IMG/VR virus record: IMGVR_UViG_3300044630_000901
Location: 1-56,971 of that record
Strand: one strand, 5' to 3'
DNA length: 56,971 nucleotides
Source: a virus
The translations under genes and the position numbers were made by a program. Below, in pieces: positions 1-8,336 of the stretch (positions within the stretch are counted from its first letter, which is position 1; the number at the start of each line of letters is the position of its first letter). The notes under the pieces were generated by a model. It was given only the letters and a program-made list of their open reading frames with translations. It ran no database searches and was not told the origin of the DNA.

Positions 1-65
1 ACCCCCACCCCCCGGCCCCGCCCTGCTTACGAGGCGCGCACATTGCATGACCAAAAAATAAAAAG

Positions 66-79
66 GTGTGTATACACAC
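66..79. promoter_or_regulatory. Operator copy L1, 14-bp palindrome
   Basis: The sequence is GTGTGTATACACAC, a perfect 14-bp dyad. It is the outermost of three copies upstream of the RHH gene at 231. It lies 93 bp (centre to centre) from copy L2. Binding by the RHH protein is inferred from position and symmetry. Confidence 0.75.
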
Positions 80-158
80 GTAGTAGTACTAAAATAAACA
101 TAAAAAAGTATAGCCTTCCCGTCATAGAGGCCCTTAAACTTCATAGACCCTAAAAAAC

Positions 159-172
159 GTGTGTATACACAC
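159..172. promoter_or_regulatory. Operator copy L2, 14-bp palindrome
   Basis: A perfect GTGTGTATACACAC dyad, 42 bp (about four helical turns) from copy L3. It sits just upstream of where the -35 region would be for the TACAAT element at 195-200, so a bound protein could block RNA polymerase there. Confidence 0.75.
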
Positions 173-194
173 CCAAAAACGCAAAAAACACCCC

Positions 195-200
195 TACAAT
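195..200 (+). promoter_or_regulatory. Possible -10 element of the RHH gene promoter
   Basis: TACAAT matches five of six bases of the sigma70 -10 consensus and is flanked by operators L2 and L3. No good -35 hexamer is seen 16-18 bp upstream. The promoter is therefore tentative, weak or activator-dependent. The arrangement would suit autorepression. Confidence 0.4.
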
Positions 201-214
201 GTGTGTATACACAC
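201..214. promoter_or_regulatory. Operator copy L3, 14-bp palindrome
   Basis: A perfect GTGTGTATACACAC dyad that begins immediately after the TACAAT element and ends 17 bp before the RHH start codon. Occupancy would cover the likely transcription start. Confidence 0.75.
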
Positions 215-230
215 CTCAAAAGGACCAAAA

Positions 231-422
231 ATGAAGCGCTGGAACCTGTTTTTGCCCCCAGAATTGATCGAAAAATACAAGAAAATGGCCACCCAAAAGG
301 GCGTTTCTTCGGCTGAAATGGCCCGAATCGCCATGGAAAAGTACGCTCAGGCCGTGGAAAAAGCTAAAGCGCGAGGTGACGAGACGCAAAAAGCTGCTGC
401 GGAGACTGCAAATGCTGGCTGA
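231..422 (+). CDS. Ribbon-helix-helix (CopG/Arc-like) DNA-binding protein
   Basis: A 63-residue protein with the RHH layout: a short N-terminal strand (KRWNLFLP, residues 2-9), helix one (PELIEKYKKMATQKG), a turn with VSSAEMA, and helix two. An Ala/Lys-rich tail follows. RHH dimers insert the strand into the major groove of short palindromes. Three perfect 14-bp palindromes lie directly upstream and four more (one imperfect) at the other end of the window, so it is probably an autoregulator that also controls the leftward operon. The ATG at 231 is chosen because AGGA lies 7-8 bp upstream; the longer open frame back to 159 runs through the operators. A centromere-type role (ParG-like) is possible, but no ParA is seen. 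Confidence 0.75.
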   Translation: MKRWNLFLPPELIEKYKKMATQKGVSSAEMARIAMEKYAQAVEKAKARGDETQKAAAETANAG

Positions 423-930
423 TGACACCCCCATGGACGATGCGCCTCTGGAGTACAAGCCAAAAAACGTCTCGTTCCCGCAGATCAGTGAGGAGATGGT
501 GGCCTCGGTAGCCTTGGGGTTGGAAGACGAGCTCATCGTGGCCAGTCGCCACGGTCTGTCAATCGAGCAGTACCAAGAATTGGCCGCGCAGCCGTGGTTT
601 CAGCTTCAAGTTCAGGTCAAACGCTCCGAGTACGAGAAAAACGGCGTCACGTTCAAAGCCAAGGCGGCGTGGATGGCCGGGGAGTTGCTCGATCAGGTGT
701 ACGTCACTGCGGCGTCCGGCGATGCCAGTCTGAACCAGAAGCATGAAGTCCTGAAGACCCTCATCAAGGCTGCCGGTCTGGAGCCCAAGGAGGAAAAAGT
801 CAAGGACACTGGGCCCGGGTTCAGTATCAGCATCGACTTGGGAGGTGGCCAGTCCATATCCCTGAGCAACCAGCAGACGCTGTCACCCGTTACACTGGAC
901 GCAGAGGTCAAGGAGATCAAGAATGCCTAA
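412..930 (+). CDS. Putative terminase small subunit / packaging accessory
   Basis: A 172-residue soluble protein, mixed charge, with a conserved-looking core around residues 40-130 (SIEQYQELAAQPWF, then a KRSEYEKNGVTFKAKAAW segment) and a Gly/Ser-rich C-terminal strand region. It is the first large gene of the packaging block, three small genes before TerL, which is where small terminase subunits usually lie. The ATG at 412 is preferred because GGAG (401-404) is seven bases upstream; a GTG at 376 would add 12 residues. The start overlaps the RHH stop. The assignment rests mainly on position and size; no helix-turn-helix is obvious by eye. Confidence 0.5.
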   Translation: MLADDTPMDDAPLEYKPKNVSFPQISEEMVASVALGLEDELIVASRHGLSIEQYQELAAQPWFQLQVQVKRSEYEKNGVTFKAKAAWMAGELLDQVYVTAASGDASLNQKHEVLKTLIKAAGLEPKEEKVKDTGPGFSISIDLGGGQSISLSNQQTLSPVTLDAEVKEIKNA

Positions 931-1189
931 ATCCAAATTGGAAACCCGGCTGACACGCCAGATCGCTGCGCGGGGTGAAGACAACGCCAGCGGCATCGCA
1001 CATGGCCTGTTGGTCAAACGCGGGCACATCAAGCCGGACGGCACGCTGACCGCAGCGGGTAAGAAGCGTCAGGACTTGGGCAACGACGGTCGGGCCAAGG
1101 ACCGGGAGTCCAGATACTCGGGCGGTAAGAACAAGCCCAGTGACTACAAGTACAACGCCAAGACCAACGCAGCGACACTCAAAAAATGA
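923..1189 (+). CDS. Small basic protein of packaging block, unknown function
   Basis: An 88-residue, very basic, Gly/Lys-rich protein with little hydrophobic core (KRGHIKPDGTLTAAGKKRQD). Its start overlaps the previous gene by eight bases, and its stop overlaps the next start as ATGA, so it is translationally coupled in the packaging operon. The composition would suit nucleic-acid binding, but no named domain is recognised. Confidence 0.7.
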   Translation: MPKSKLETRLTRQIAARGEDNASGIAHGLLVKRGHIKPDGTLTAAGKKRQDLGNDGRAKDRESRYSGGKNKPSDYKYNAKTNAATLKK

Positions 1190-1359
1190 TCGGCTCCTAC
1201 GAGCGCACCGCGAACCGATTGCTGCGCGGGCAGCCAAAACCAAAACCGTTCTGCCAACTGGTGAATGGCCGCTTCATCACCGGTACGCAGAGTCTTCACA
1301 GAACCCGTCAGAGCCGCACGTGGCGGTTGTTCTGGCGTCTGAAAGCACAACGAACATGA
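1186..1359 (+). CDS. Microgene, 57-residue basic protein
   Basis: The open frame begins at the ATG that overlaps the previous stop (ATGA at 1186-1189) and ends in another ATGA overlap at 1356-1359. The protein is strongly basic, starts MIGSYERTANRLLRGQPKPK and is rich in Arg/Thr near the end. Head-to-tail coupling on both sides is the main evidence that it is real. No function is recognised. Confidence 0.6.
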   Translation: MIGSYERTANRLLRGQPKPKPFCQLVNGRFITGTQSLHRTRQSRTWRLFWRLKAQRT

Positions 1360-1517
1360 ACTACATGGAAAACCTGACTCAGGGGCTGGTAGACGAATTA
1401 CTGGCCGTTGTCCACAAGTACGACAACACGATGATGTTGCCGACAGCGCTGGGTTGCCTTGACATAGTTAAAGCCCAGTTGCTCCAAGAACACATGGAAG
1501 ACGACGAAGATGAGTAA
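1356..1517 (+). CDS. Microgene, 53-residue acidic-tailed protein
   Basis: It starts MNYMENLTQGLVDELLAVV, is predicted helical, and ends in the acidic run EHMEDDEDE. The ATG at 1356 overlaps the previous stop as ATGA, and its own last codons overlap the TerL start by eight bases. A longer frame upstream from 1140 is rejected because it would overlap two coupled genes. Function is unknown. A TerL cofactor is possible from position only. Confidence 0.65.
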   Translation: MNYMENLTQGLVDELLAVVHKYDNTMMLPTALGCLDIVKAQLLQEHMEDDEDE

Positions 1518-2982
1518 CTACAAACCGACCGAGACCCAGCGTAACTACATGCTGGATGAATCCTACGTCCGGGTGCTGGCGGGCCCAGTGGGTGGCGGCA
1601 AGTCGGTGACGTGTGTACATGAGCTGGTGCGTCTGGCATGCGGCCAAGCGCCTAACGCCAAGGGTGTTCGCAAGACTCGGGCGATCATCGTGCGTAACAC
1701 GGCTGACCAGCTGGCGCTGACCACACGGAAGACAGTGTTCGACTGGCTGCCGCCCGGTGAGGCTGGTATCTGGAAGGCTGTGGAGAAGACGTTTATCCTG
1801 ATGGCCAAACTGCCGGATGGGACTCAGGTCGAGTCGGAATGGATTTTCATTCCACTGGATACCCCGGACGACGTGCGTAAGGCGCTGTCACTGGAGACCA
1901 CGTTCCTGTGGGGTAACGAGAGCCGAGAGCTCAACAGCGAGGTTGTGGATGGCCTGCTGTCACGTCTGAACCGATACCCCTCGGCCAAGGACGGTGGGCC
2001 CACCCGGTCGTGTGCGCTGTTCGACACCAACATGCCCGACGAGGACACATGGTGGCACGACAAAATGGAGAACCCTCCGAGCAACTGGGCAATCCACAAG
2101 CAGCCAGCGGCGATCATCAAGCCAGAGGTGTACCTTGAGCGTTTCGGCGAGGAGCCGGACGAGGTGCTGCTGGATAAGGACGAGAACGAGTGGGCGGTCA
2201 ACCCTGAGTGCGACAACTACAACCATCTGCCCAAGCAGTACTACCCCAACATCATCCCGGGCAAGACCGAGGACTGGTTGCGTGTGTACCTGCGCTCGGA
2301 GTATGGCCGCTCGCTATCCGGCACCCCGGTGTACGAGAAGACGTTCACACACGAGTTCCACGTGTCCAAGGACAAGATCAAGCCGATCCGTAGCGAGGAG
2401 TACCCGGTCATCATCGGTCTGGACTTCGGGCGCACACCGGCAGCCGTATTCAAGCAGCGCGACCCGCGTGGGCGTGTAGTGACTCTGGCCGAGCTCACCT
2501 CGGAGAACATGGGCATCGAGACGTTCTTGCGCACGAAGCTCAACCCGTTCATCGCCAACAACATGCAGGGGTGCTCGTTCCTCGTAGCGCCTGACCCAGC
2601 AGGGTACGCCAAGCAGCAGCAAGGCGAGCTGTCTCTGGTTGATATCGTCAAAAATGCCGGGTTCAAGTGCCAGAAACCACCGACAAATGACCCGGAGAAA
2701 CGGGTTCAGGCAGTCGAACGCTTGCTTGTCCAACAGTTGGAAGGTAAGGCGATGTACCTGATCGACCCGGGCTGCACGCAGCTCATCAAGGGGTTCCGCT
2801 ACGGGTACCGGTACAAAATCAAGAAGTCCGGGGAGATGGAGGACAAGCCTGACAAAAACGCTTTTTCTCACGTCCACGACGCCAACCAGTACGCAGACTC
2901 GGTCATTGACATGAACATCCGGGGGGCTACGCACAGCAGTGCGCGGCGTGAAATCAAGAAGTCCGGTTACTCGTACTCTTGA
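1510..2982 (+). CDS. terL: Terminase large subunit (packaging ATPase/nuclease)
   Basis: A 490-residue motor protein that powers DNA entry into the prohead and cuts the concatemer. The Walker A loop GPVGGGKS is at residues 25-32; a Walker B-like segment lies around TTFLWGNES. The C-terminal RNase H-like nuclease shows GLDFG (about 302-306), APDPAG (about 360-365) and HDANQYADS (about 455-463), which carry the expected acidic residues. Length is normal for the family. It partners with the portal encoded at 3846. The start overlaps the preceding microgene by eight bases, so expression is coupled. The call is secure; the packaging strategy (cos or headful) cannot be read from the sequence. Confidence 0.95.
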   Translation: MSNYKPTETQRNYMLDESYVRVLAGPVGGGKSVTCVHELVRLACGQAPNAKGVRKTRAIIVRNTADQLALTTRKTVFDWLPPGEAGIWKAVEKTFILMAKLPDGTQVESEWIFIPLDTPDDVRKALSLETTFLWGNESRELNSEVVDGLLSRLNRYPSAKDGGPTRSCALFDTNMPDEDTWWHDKMENPPSNWAIHKQPAAIIKPEVYLERFGEEPDEVLLDKDENEWAVNPECDNYNHLPKQYYPNIIPGKTEDWLRVYLRSEYGRSLSGTPVYEKTFTHEFHVSKDKIKPIRSEEYPVIIGLDFGRTPAAVFKQRDPRGRVVTLAELTSENMGIETFLRTKLNPFIANNMQGCSFLVAPDPAGYAKQQQGELSLVDIVKNAGFKCQKPPTNDPEKRVQAVERLLVQQLEGKAMYLIDPGCTQLIKGFRYGYRYKIKKSGEMEDKPDKNAFSHVHDANQYADSVIDMNIRGATHSSARREIKKSGYSYS

Positions 2983-3006
2983 CCGTAGCCCCTCTGGGGG
3001 TACAAT
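2979..3006 (+). promoter_or_regulatory. Sigma70-like promoter before the capsid-side genes
   Basis: TTGACC (2979-2984), a 16-bp spacer and TACAAT (3001-3006) lie between TerL and the gene at 3030. Each hexamer differs from consensus at one base. The spacer contains a CCCC-TCT-GGGG dyad. A good GGAG lies before the ATG at 3030. Confidence 0.65.
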
Positions 3007-3029
3007 CCCAGTAACTTCCGGAGACAGCT

Positions 3030-3836
3030 ATGTCTAACTTTTACCCATCGACTACCCTAGAGCGGCGCGACGAGGATTTTGCGTTGCAGGTCGCACGCGG
3101 ACAAGTACCCGGTCATGAGATTGTTCAGGTCTTCGGCTACAACGGCGATCTTGACCAGACAGAAGAGTCAATTTGGCCAGACGGTGGGGTAGTTCCACAT
3201 CCAGCAGCGGCGTCAGTTTTGAAGGTAAGTTCCAGCAGCGCAAGCGACACAGCAGCAGGTACTGGGGCACGCACCGTGTTTATTTCTGGTGTAGATAACG
3301 ACTTTGCTGTGGTTGGTGAAACCGTTACGTTGAATGGCCAGACGGCTGTAAACACAATCAACTCGTACCGCTACGTCAACCAGTTGTATGTGACCTCTCT
3401 GGGCTCTGGCACTGCGAACGCAGGCAACATCAACGTAGGTACAGGCACGGTAACAGCCGGTGTTCCAGCAGTTTTGTACGACATCATTGCCGTTGGTTTT
3501 AACCAGCGCACTACGGCCCACTACTGTGTCCCTGCTGGATACACAGGTTACATGGTCAAAGGTGTGATTACCTCCGGTCAAGAGACTGGCTCTTCTAGTG
3601 TTACTGCGTTTTTAAAGCAGCATGGCACCGACGACATTCTGCGGGTAGGCGCGATCTCTACGTTGAACAACGGCTCCATAGAGTACAACTTTGCTTTTCC
3701 GTATGTTATCCCAGAGAAAAATTGTGTAGGGGCTTCGGCCATTGGTGCATCGAACAACAACGCAGTCAGCGCGTTTTTCAACATCGTACTGGTCAAAGGT
3801 ACGAACGCGGCTGGACCCGGCGTACCTTGGATTTAA
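3030..3836 (+). CDS. Putative virion structural (head-associated) protein
   Basis: A 268-residue protein, poor in Lys and Cys, rich in Gly/Ser/Thr/Asn/Val, with a predicted all-beta character after a short charged N-terminus. The segment YNGDLDQTEESIWPDGG (about residues 38-54) looks like a conserved core. It lies between TerL and portal with its own promoter-like sequence, which suggests a highly made virion component such as a head fibre or decoration protein. Fibre-like repeats are not visible. The exact role is unproven. Confidence 0.55.
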   Translation: MSNFYPSTTLERRDEDFALQVARGQVPGHEIVQVFGYNGDLDQTEESIWPDGGVVPHPAAASVLKVSSSSASDTAAGTGARTVFISGVDNDFAVVGETVTLNGQTAVNTINSYRYVNQLYVTSLGSGTANAGNINVGTGTVTAGVPAVLYDIIAVGFNQRTTAHYCVPAGYTGYMVKGVITSGQETGSSSVTAFLKQHGTDDILRVGAISTLNNGSIEYNFAFPYVIPEKNCVGASAIGASNNNAVSAFFNIVLVKGTNAAGPGVPWI

Positions 3837-3845
3837 GGACATCTC

Positions 3846-5927
3846 ATGGCTACAGGCATCGCCCTCATCCCCGTCGCTCGCAGCTCAGACCTTGAGCGTG
3901 AGTCCCAGAAACGCAACTCAGAGATGCAGGCCACGCCTGTCATTCAGGGTTTGGCTGCTCATGCACGCAAGCGCTGGGAATCTGCCCGTGAGGCCAAGCG
4001 GACCATCGAGGAGCGCATGCTGCAGTGTTTGCGTCAGCGTAACGGTGAGTATGACCCTGACAAACTGGCCGACATCAAGCGCCAAGGCGGCTCGGAGATT
4101 TACATCCAGCTGACAAGCGTCAAGTGCCGCGCCGCTACTAGCTGGCTGCGTGATACCTTGCTGGGTACTGGCACCGACAAGCCGTGGAGCCTTGAGGCTA
4201 CACCCGAGCCGACGCTGCCACCCGAGATGGTCCAAGAGCTGATGGCCAGCATGCAGCAGCAGTTGATGGCTCAGATGGAGCAGGGCATGGCTCCTCCAGA
4301 CCCAGTGCAGCTGCGCGAAGCGGCCATGCAGATGAAGGACGCAGCGATGCGTCGCCTGCGCGAAGAGGCCAACGAGCGCGTTGACCGCATGGAACTGAAG
4401 ATGGAAGACCAGCTCATCGAGGGTGGCTGGACTGACGCACTGAACGCGTTCTTGGACGACGTCGTGACGTTCCCCTACGCCGTGCTCAAGGGCCCTGTGA
4501 AGCGCAAGCGCAAGACGCTGGCTTGGCAGAACGGCGAGCTGGTGCCGTCTGAAGAGATTCGCAACGAGTGGGAGCGCGTTGACCCGTTCATGCTCTACTG
4601 GGCACCATGGGCCTCTGACATCCAAGACGGTTTCATCGTCGAGCGCCACCGCATGACTCGTGAAGACCTGCAAGCTCTGATGGGCGTGCCCGGGTACAAC
4701 GACGACGCCATACGCGCCGTACTCAACAGCTTCGATGCTGGCAACCTGAACGAGTGGCTGTGGACCGACAGCGCCCAAGCTACGGCTGAAGGCAAGGACA
4801 CCACACAGACCATCTTCACGACAGACCTGATCGACGCCCTGCAGATGTGGGACAGCGTCAAAGGCAGCGACCTGCTGACATGGGGCCTGTCGAAGAAAGA
4901 GATTCCTGACCCAGACCTGAACTACCCCTGCGAGGTGTGGCTGGTCGGCTCGACCGTGATCCGCGCTGTGCTGAACTACGACCCACTGGGCCGCAAGCCG
5001 TACTACGTGACCTCGTACGAGAAAGTCCCCGGCGCTGTGGCCGGTAAGGGCGTGGCCGACCTGTGCCGCGACTCCCAGAACATGGTGAACGCCTCTGCTC
5101 GCAGCTTGGCCAACAACATGGGTATCAGCTCCGGCCCTCAAGTAGGCGTGAACGTGTCGCGCCTGCCACCGGGCGAAGACATCACCGAGATGTACCCTTG
5201 GAAAATCTGGCAGTTCCAGAGCTCGGAGTTCAACGACGGCTCGCAGCCGCTGCAGTTCTTCCAGCCACAGAGCAACGCCAACGAGCTCATGGCCGTGTTC
5301 GAGAAGTTCAGCGCCCGCGCTGATGAGGACACCATGATCCCACGTTACATGACTGGCGAGAGCTCCCCCGGGGCTGGCCGCACGTCGTCTGGCTTGTCCA
5401 TGCTGATCTCCAACGCTGGCAAGGGCATCAAGCAGGTCATCAGCAACATCGACCGCGCCGTCATCGTGCCGTCTATCGAGCGCCTGTACCAAGACAACCT
5501 GCGCTACAGCAAAGACCCAGACCTGATCGGTGACGTCAAGGCCGTGGCCAAGGGCGCAACCAGCTTGGTGGTCAAGGAAGCCGAAGCTATCCGCCGCAAC
5601 GAGTTCCTGACTCTGGTGCTCAACAGCCCAGTGGCTCAGCAGATCGTCGGTATGGACGGCGCAGCGGAGCTCCTGCGCGAGCAGGCCCGCAGTCTGAGCG
5701 GCAACGTGAACCGTATCGTGCCAGACCGCCCAACGCTCACAGCCATGCAGACGCTGCAGCAGCAAAATGCTCAGCTCCAAGAGCAGCTGGCCATGATCGC
5801 AGGCGAACTCCAAGGTGGCGCTCCGGGCATGACTCAGGGCCCAGCACCGAAGAATATGTTGCCTGACGGCAGCCAAGTTGGTGGTCGTGAAGGAAATATG
5901 ATGTCCGCACGCCCCAATGGTGTTTGA
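3846..5927 (+). CDS. Portal protein (head-to-tail connector)
   Basis: A 693-residue protein of the size and charge pattern of podovirus portals. It forms the dodecameric ring at the unique vertex and docks TerL and the adaptor proteins. Features: a helical N-terminus with an Arg/Glu-rich stretch; a Met/Gln-rich coiled insertion (about residues 130-170); the core region SRSLANNMGISSGPQVG-like (about 420-440); GESSPGAGRTSSGLSML (about 505-521) in the stem/wing region; and a Gln-rich C-terminal coil. It is followed by a small gene, the scaffold and the major capsid protein, the usual head-gene order. P22 gp1/T7 gp8-type rather than a lambda-type portal is inferred from size and order. Confidence 0.85.
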   Translation: MATGIALIPVARSSDLERESQKRNSEMQATPVIQGLAAHARKRWESAREAKRTIEERMLQCLRQRNGEYDPDKLADIKRQGGSEIYIQLTSVKCRAATSWLRDTLLGTGTDKPWSLEATPEPTLPPEMVQELMASMQQQLMAQMEQGMAPPDPVQLREAAMQMKDAAMRRLREEANERVDRMELKMEDQLIEGGWTDALNAFLDDVVTFPYAVLKGPVKRKRKTLAWQNGELVPSEEIRNEWERVDPFMLYWAPWASDIQDGFIVERHRMTREDLQALMGVPGYNDDAIRAVLNSFDAGNLNEWLWTDSAQATAEGKDTTQTIFTTDLIDALQMWDSVKGSDLLTWGLSKKEIPDPDLNYPCEVWLVGSTVIRAVLNYDPLGRKPYYVTSYEKVPGAVAGKGVADLCRDSQNMVNASARSLANNMGISSGPQVGVNVSRLPPGEDITEMYPWKIWQFQSSEFNDGSQPLQFFQPQSNANELMAVFEKFSARADEDTMIPRYMTGESSPGAGRTSSGLSMLISNAGKGIKQVISNIDRAVIVPSIERLYQDNLRYSKDPDLIGDVKAVAKGATSLVVKEAEAIRRNEFLTLVLNSPVAQQIVGMDGAAELLREQARSLSGNVNRIVPDRPTLTAMQTLQQQNAQLQEQLAMIAGELQGGAPGMTQGPAPKNMLPDGSQVGGREGNMMSARPNGV

Positions 5928-5953
5928 CTTTTTGTGAATTTGTTGTATAGAAT
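5924..5953 (+). promoter_or_regulatory. Sigma70-like promoter between portal and 5960 gene
   Basis: TTGACT (5924-5929), an 18-bp spacer and TAGAAT (5948-5953). Each box matches five of six consensus bases. A start site about seven bases after the -10 would fall on the ATG at 5960, which would give a leaderless message. Confidence 0.65.
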
Positions 5954-5959
5954 CCACAC

Positions 5960-6202
5960 ATGAAGATTTTTGTAGGCCAAAAGCCTGACCGGCAGCACAT
6001 GCAAGCGTTGATTCGCTGCAAGCTGCAAGAAAACGAGCCCTTGTTGGCGCTGTTTCGGACGAAACTTGAGGAGACCAAAAACTCCTTGATGGTCGCAGAG
6101 GAACCGCACCGCATACACCGGCTCCAAGGTCAGGCTCAAGCCTTATCAGATTTCCTCGAAGCGGTTGAAAAATCGTCAGAGGTCTTCGACCGGATCAAGT
6201 GA
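5960..6202 (+). CDS. Small head-region protein, unknown; possibly leaderless
   Basis: An 80-residue, helical, charged protein (KIFVGQKPDRQHMQALIRCK at the N-terminus, then LFRTKLEETKNSL). It lies between portal and scaffold, where many podoviruses carry a small head protein. No Shine-Dalgarno precedes the ATG, and the -10 element ends only six bases before it. The message may therefore start at the ATG itself. An internal ATG at 5999 is an alternative but also lacks a good ribosome site. No domain is recognised. Confidence 0.65.
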   Translation: MKIFVGQKPDRQHMQALIRCKLQENEPLLALFRTKLEETKNSLMVAEEPHRIHRLQGQAQALSDFLEAVEKSSEVFDRIK

Positions 6203-6299
6203 TCCGAATTTTGTAGTCCTAGCAAACCATTATGTTGGACGGCACACCGGTAACTCCGACGCCTGAAAAACAGAGTTGGCGCTTTAAAGGAAATTGAAA

Positions 6300-7271
6300 A
6301 TGGCATTGCCAAGACAAGTAGAAGCTCAGTTACGTGAACTGGAACAGATCGAGAAACAAATAGCTGAGAGCCAAAATCCAGCGCCCGCTAACCCGGAGCC
6401 GGAATCTGTGGACAAATCTTCAGCTGAATCTCCGACACCTGAGCCTGTCGTACAACAGCAAGCACCTGTCGAAACAAAGCCAGAACCGACAGAACCAGCT
6501 ATCGCTGAAGAAACATGGCAGAGTCGCTATATTGCCCTAAAAGGCAAATATGACGCCGAAGTGCCACGCTTACACGCCGACGTGCGGGAACTAAAGGCCC
6601 AAGTGGATAACCTCCGCAAAGCCGCAGAGACCAAGCCAGTCGAGACGAAGAAGCCTACAGTTGCTGAGAAGTTGGTGACTGATGCTGATGTTGAAGCATT
6701 TGGTTCGGACCTTATCGAGGTCCAGCGCAAAGTTGCCCGCGAAGTGGCAGCAGAGTTTCGTGGTGAGCTAGACGCCATGCGTGCCGAGAACGAGAAGCTG
6801 CGCGAGCAGTTGACCAGCACCGGTACCCAAGTGTCCGAAGCCAGTTTTGAGCAGCGCCTGTACCGTATGGTGCCGGACTTTGAAGCAGTCAACGCCGATC
6901 CCAAGTGGATTGCTTGGCTGAACGAAGTGGACCCGCTGCTCCGAGCCCCCCGATCTTCTGTTGCACAGCAAGCGTTCAACCGAGGCGACGCTGAAGGAGT
7001 AGCACACTACGTGGCGATGTTCAAAAAGAGCGTTGCGCCCGTGGAGCCCACTGCCGACAAAGCCACTGAGCTTGAACTTCAAATTCAGCCGAATCGTAGT
7101 GCCACAAGCACACCTCCTACCTCTCAAAAAGGTAAGATTTACACCAACGCAGACATTGAAAAGATGTTCCGCAAGGCTACTGATCTGGGTGTCAAAGGGC
7201 GCGTCGACGAGGCAAAGAAACTTGAAGCTGAAATTGATGCAGCGTTCATGGAAGGTCGCGTAACCGCGTGA
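6300..7271 (+). CDS. Putative capsid scaffolding protein
   Basis: A 323-residue protein directly before the major capsid gene. The N-terminal third is Pro/Glu/Ala-rich and disordered-looking (NPAPANPEPESVDKSSAESP), followed by long charged coiled-coil helices (about residues 80-180), then a mixed C-terminal part that ends in a basic/acidic helix. This composition and position are typical of podovirus scaffolds, which guide prohead assembly and leave before packaging. The ATG at 6300 is chosen because AAAGGA (6286-6291) is eight bases upstream; a TTG at 6294 would add two residues. The 97-bp gap before it holds no clear element. Confidence 0.75.
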   Translation: MALPRQVEAQLRELEQIEKQIAESQNPAPANPEPESVDKSSAESPTPEPVVQQQAPVETKPEPTEPAIAEETWQSRYIALKGKYDAEVPRLHADVRELKAQVDNLRKAAETKPVETKKPTVAEKLVTDADVEAFGSDLIEVQRKVAREVAAEFRGELDAMRAENEKLREQLTSTGTQVSEASFEQRLYRMVPDFEAVNADPKWIAWLNEVDPLLRAPRSSVAQQAFNRGDAEGVAHYVAMFKKSVAPVEPTADKATELELQIQPNRSATSTPPTSQKGKIYTNADIEKMFRKATDLGVKGRVDEAKKLEAEIDAAFMEGRVTA

Positions 7272-7318
7272 TCCATGGGTAAAGCGTCACCCAACCTGTA
7301 ACTTTTTAGGAGGCCATC

Positions 7319-8320
7319 ATGGCTGCTGTTTATCCCGTCCAATCGCCGTTCAACACGAACCCTTCGTACTCCGGCGCGTTCATCCCCACCCTGTGGTCCG
7401 GCAAATTGCTGGCCAAGTTCTATCAGAACACCATGCTGTCGGAAATCGCTAACACCGATTACGAAGGCGAGTTGAAGAACCAAGGCGATACCATCCGTAT
7501 CCGCTTGGCTCCTTCGATCAGCATCTCCGACTACACCGTTGGACAGAGCCTGTCGTACGAAGTCCCCACTCCTATCTTCCAAGATATGCAAGTGAACAAG
7601 GGTAAGTACTTCGGCGTGCAAGTCAACGACGTGTTGGCCTATCAGTCCGACATGAACCTGATGAACATGTTCACCGAAGACGCTGCCAAGCAGTTGAAGA
7701 TCGCCATCGAAAACGAAGTGTTCTTCAACAACATCGTGACCGAAGGCCCTGCCGCTGCCAACGAAGGCGCTACTGCTGGTGCTATCTCTGCCGCCTACAA
7801 CTTGGGCACAGACACAGCTCCCGTGGACCAAGCCACCCCTGAGAACGTCTTGAAGGCGATCCTGCGTATGTCCACAGTGCTGGACGAGCAGAACGTGCCT
7901 GAAGATGGTCGCTGGTTGGTTATCAGCCCCTACGACCGTCACCTGTTGATGCAATCCAACATCGCTCAAGCCTACTTCACTGGCGACGCTCAGTCGACCA
8001 TCCGTAGCGGCAAGATCGGTATGTTGGACCGCTTCACTGTGTACGTGTCCAACCTGTTGCCAAAAGGCGCAGCTGGCAAAGCTCTGGTTGCCGGTCTGAC
8101 TGACCCTTCCACAGGTGGTGCTGTGACTGACGCTAAGGCCCGTCGTTTGATGGTTGCTGGTACAAAGGCTGCAATGTCTTTCGCCATGACCGTGAACAAG
8201 ACTGAGCCTCTGCGTAACCAGACTGACTTCGGCGACATCGTCCGTGGTCTGGCCGTGTACGGTCGCAAGACCGTCAAGCCTGAAGCCCTCGTGGTTGCTC
8301 AGGTTGGCTCTGCAACCTGA
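7319..8320 (+). CDS. Major capsid protein
   Basis: A 333-residue protein preceded by the strongest ribosome site in this arm (TTTTAGGAGG, six bases before ATG) and followed by a strong terminator, as expected for the most abundant virion protein. The sequence is mixed alpha/beta without Cys; it includes YEGELKNQGDTIRIRLAPS (about residues 47-65) and WLVISPYDRHLLMQSN (about 199-214), the P-domain/A-domain-type segments seen in P22/N4-like HK97-fold capsids. Its codon use is narrow and optimal-looking. It follows the scaffold, so assignment by both order and sequence is firm. Confidence 0.88.
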   Translation: MAAVYPVQSPFNTNPSYSGAFIPTLWSGKLLAKFYQNTMLSEIANTDYEGELKNQGDTIRIRLAPSISISDYTVGQSLSYEVPTPIFQDMQVNKGKYFGVQVNDVLAYQSDMNLMNMFTEDAAKQLKIAIENEVFFNNIVTEGPAAANEGATAGAISAAYNLGTDTAPVDQATPENVLKAILRMSTVLDEQNVPEDGRWLVISPYDRHLLMQSNIAQAYFTGDAQSTIRSGKIGMLDRFTVYVSNLLPKGAAGKALVAGLTDPSTGGAVTDAKARRLMVAGTKAAMSFAMTVNKTEPLRNQTDFGDIVRGLAVYGRKTVKPEALVVAQVGSAT

Positions 8321-8336
8321 TCGGTGGCACAATAAA

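Noticed and set aside
1-230. ParABS/plasmid-like partition site from RHH plus repeats
   Set aside because: No ParA-type ATPase is present, and operators straddle gene starts of two operons. Transcription control is the simpler reading.
3918-5957. 679-residue open frame antisense to the portal
   Set aside because: It mirrors the portal coding strand, lacks a ribosome site and is His/Val/Leu/Ala-biased as expected from reverse complement of GC-rich codons. The portal gene has clear coding features.
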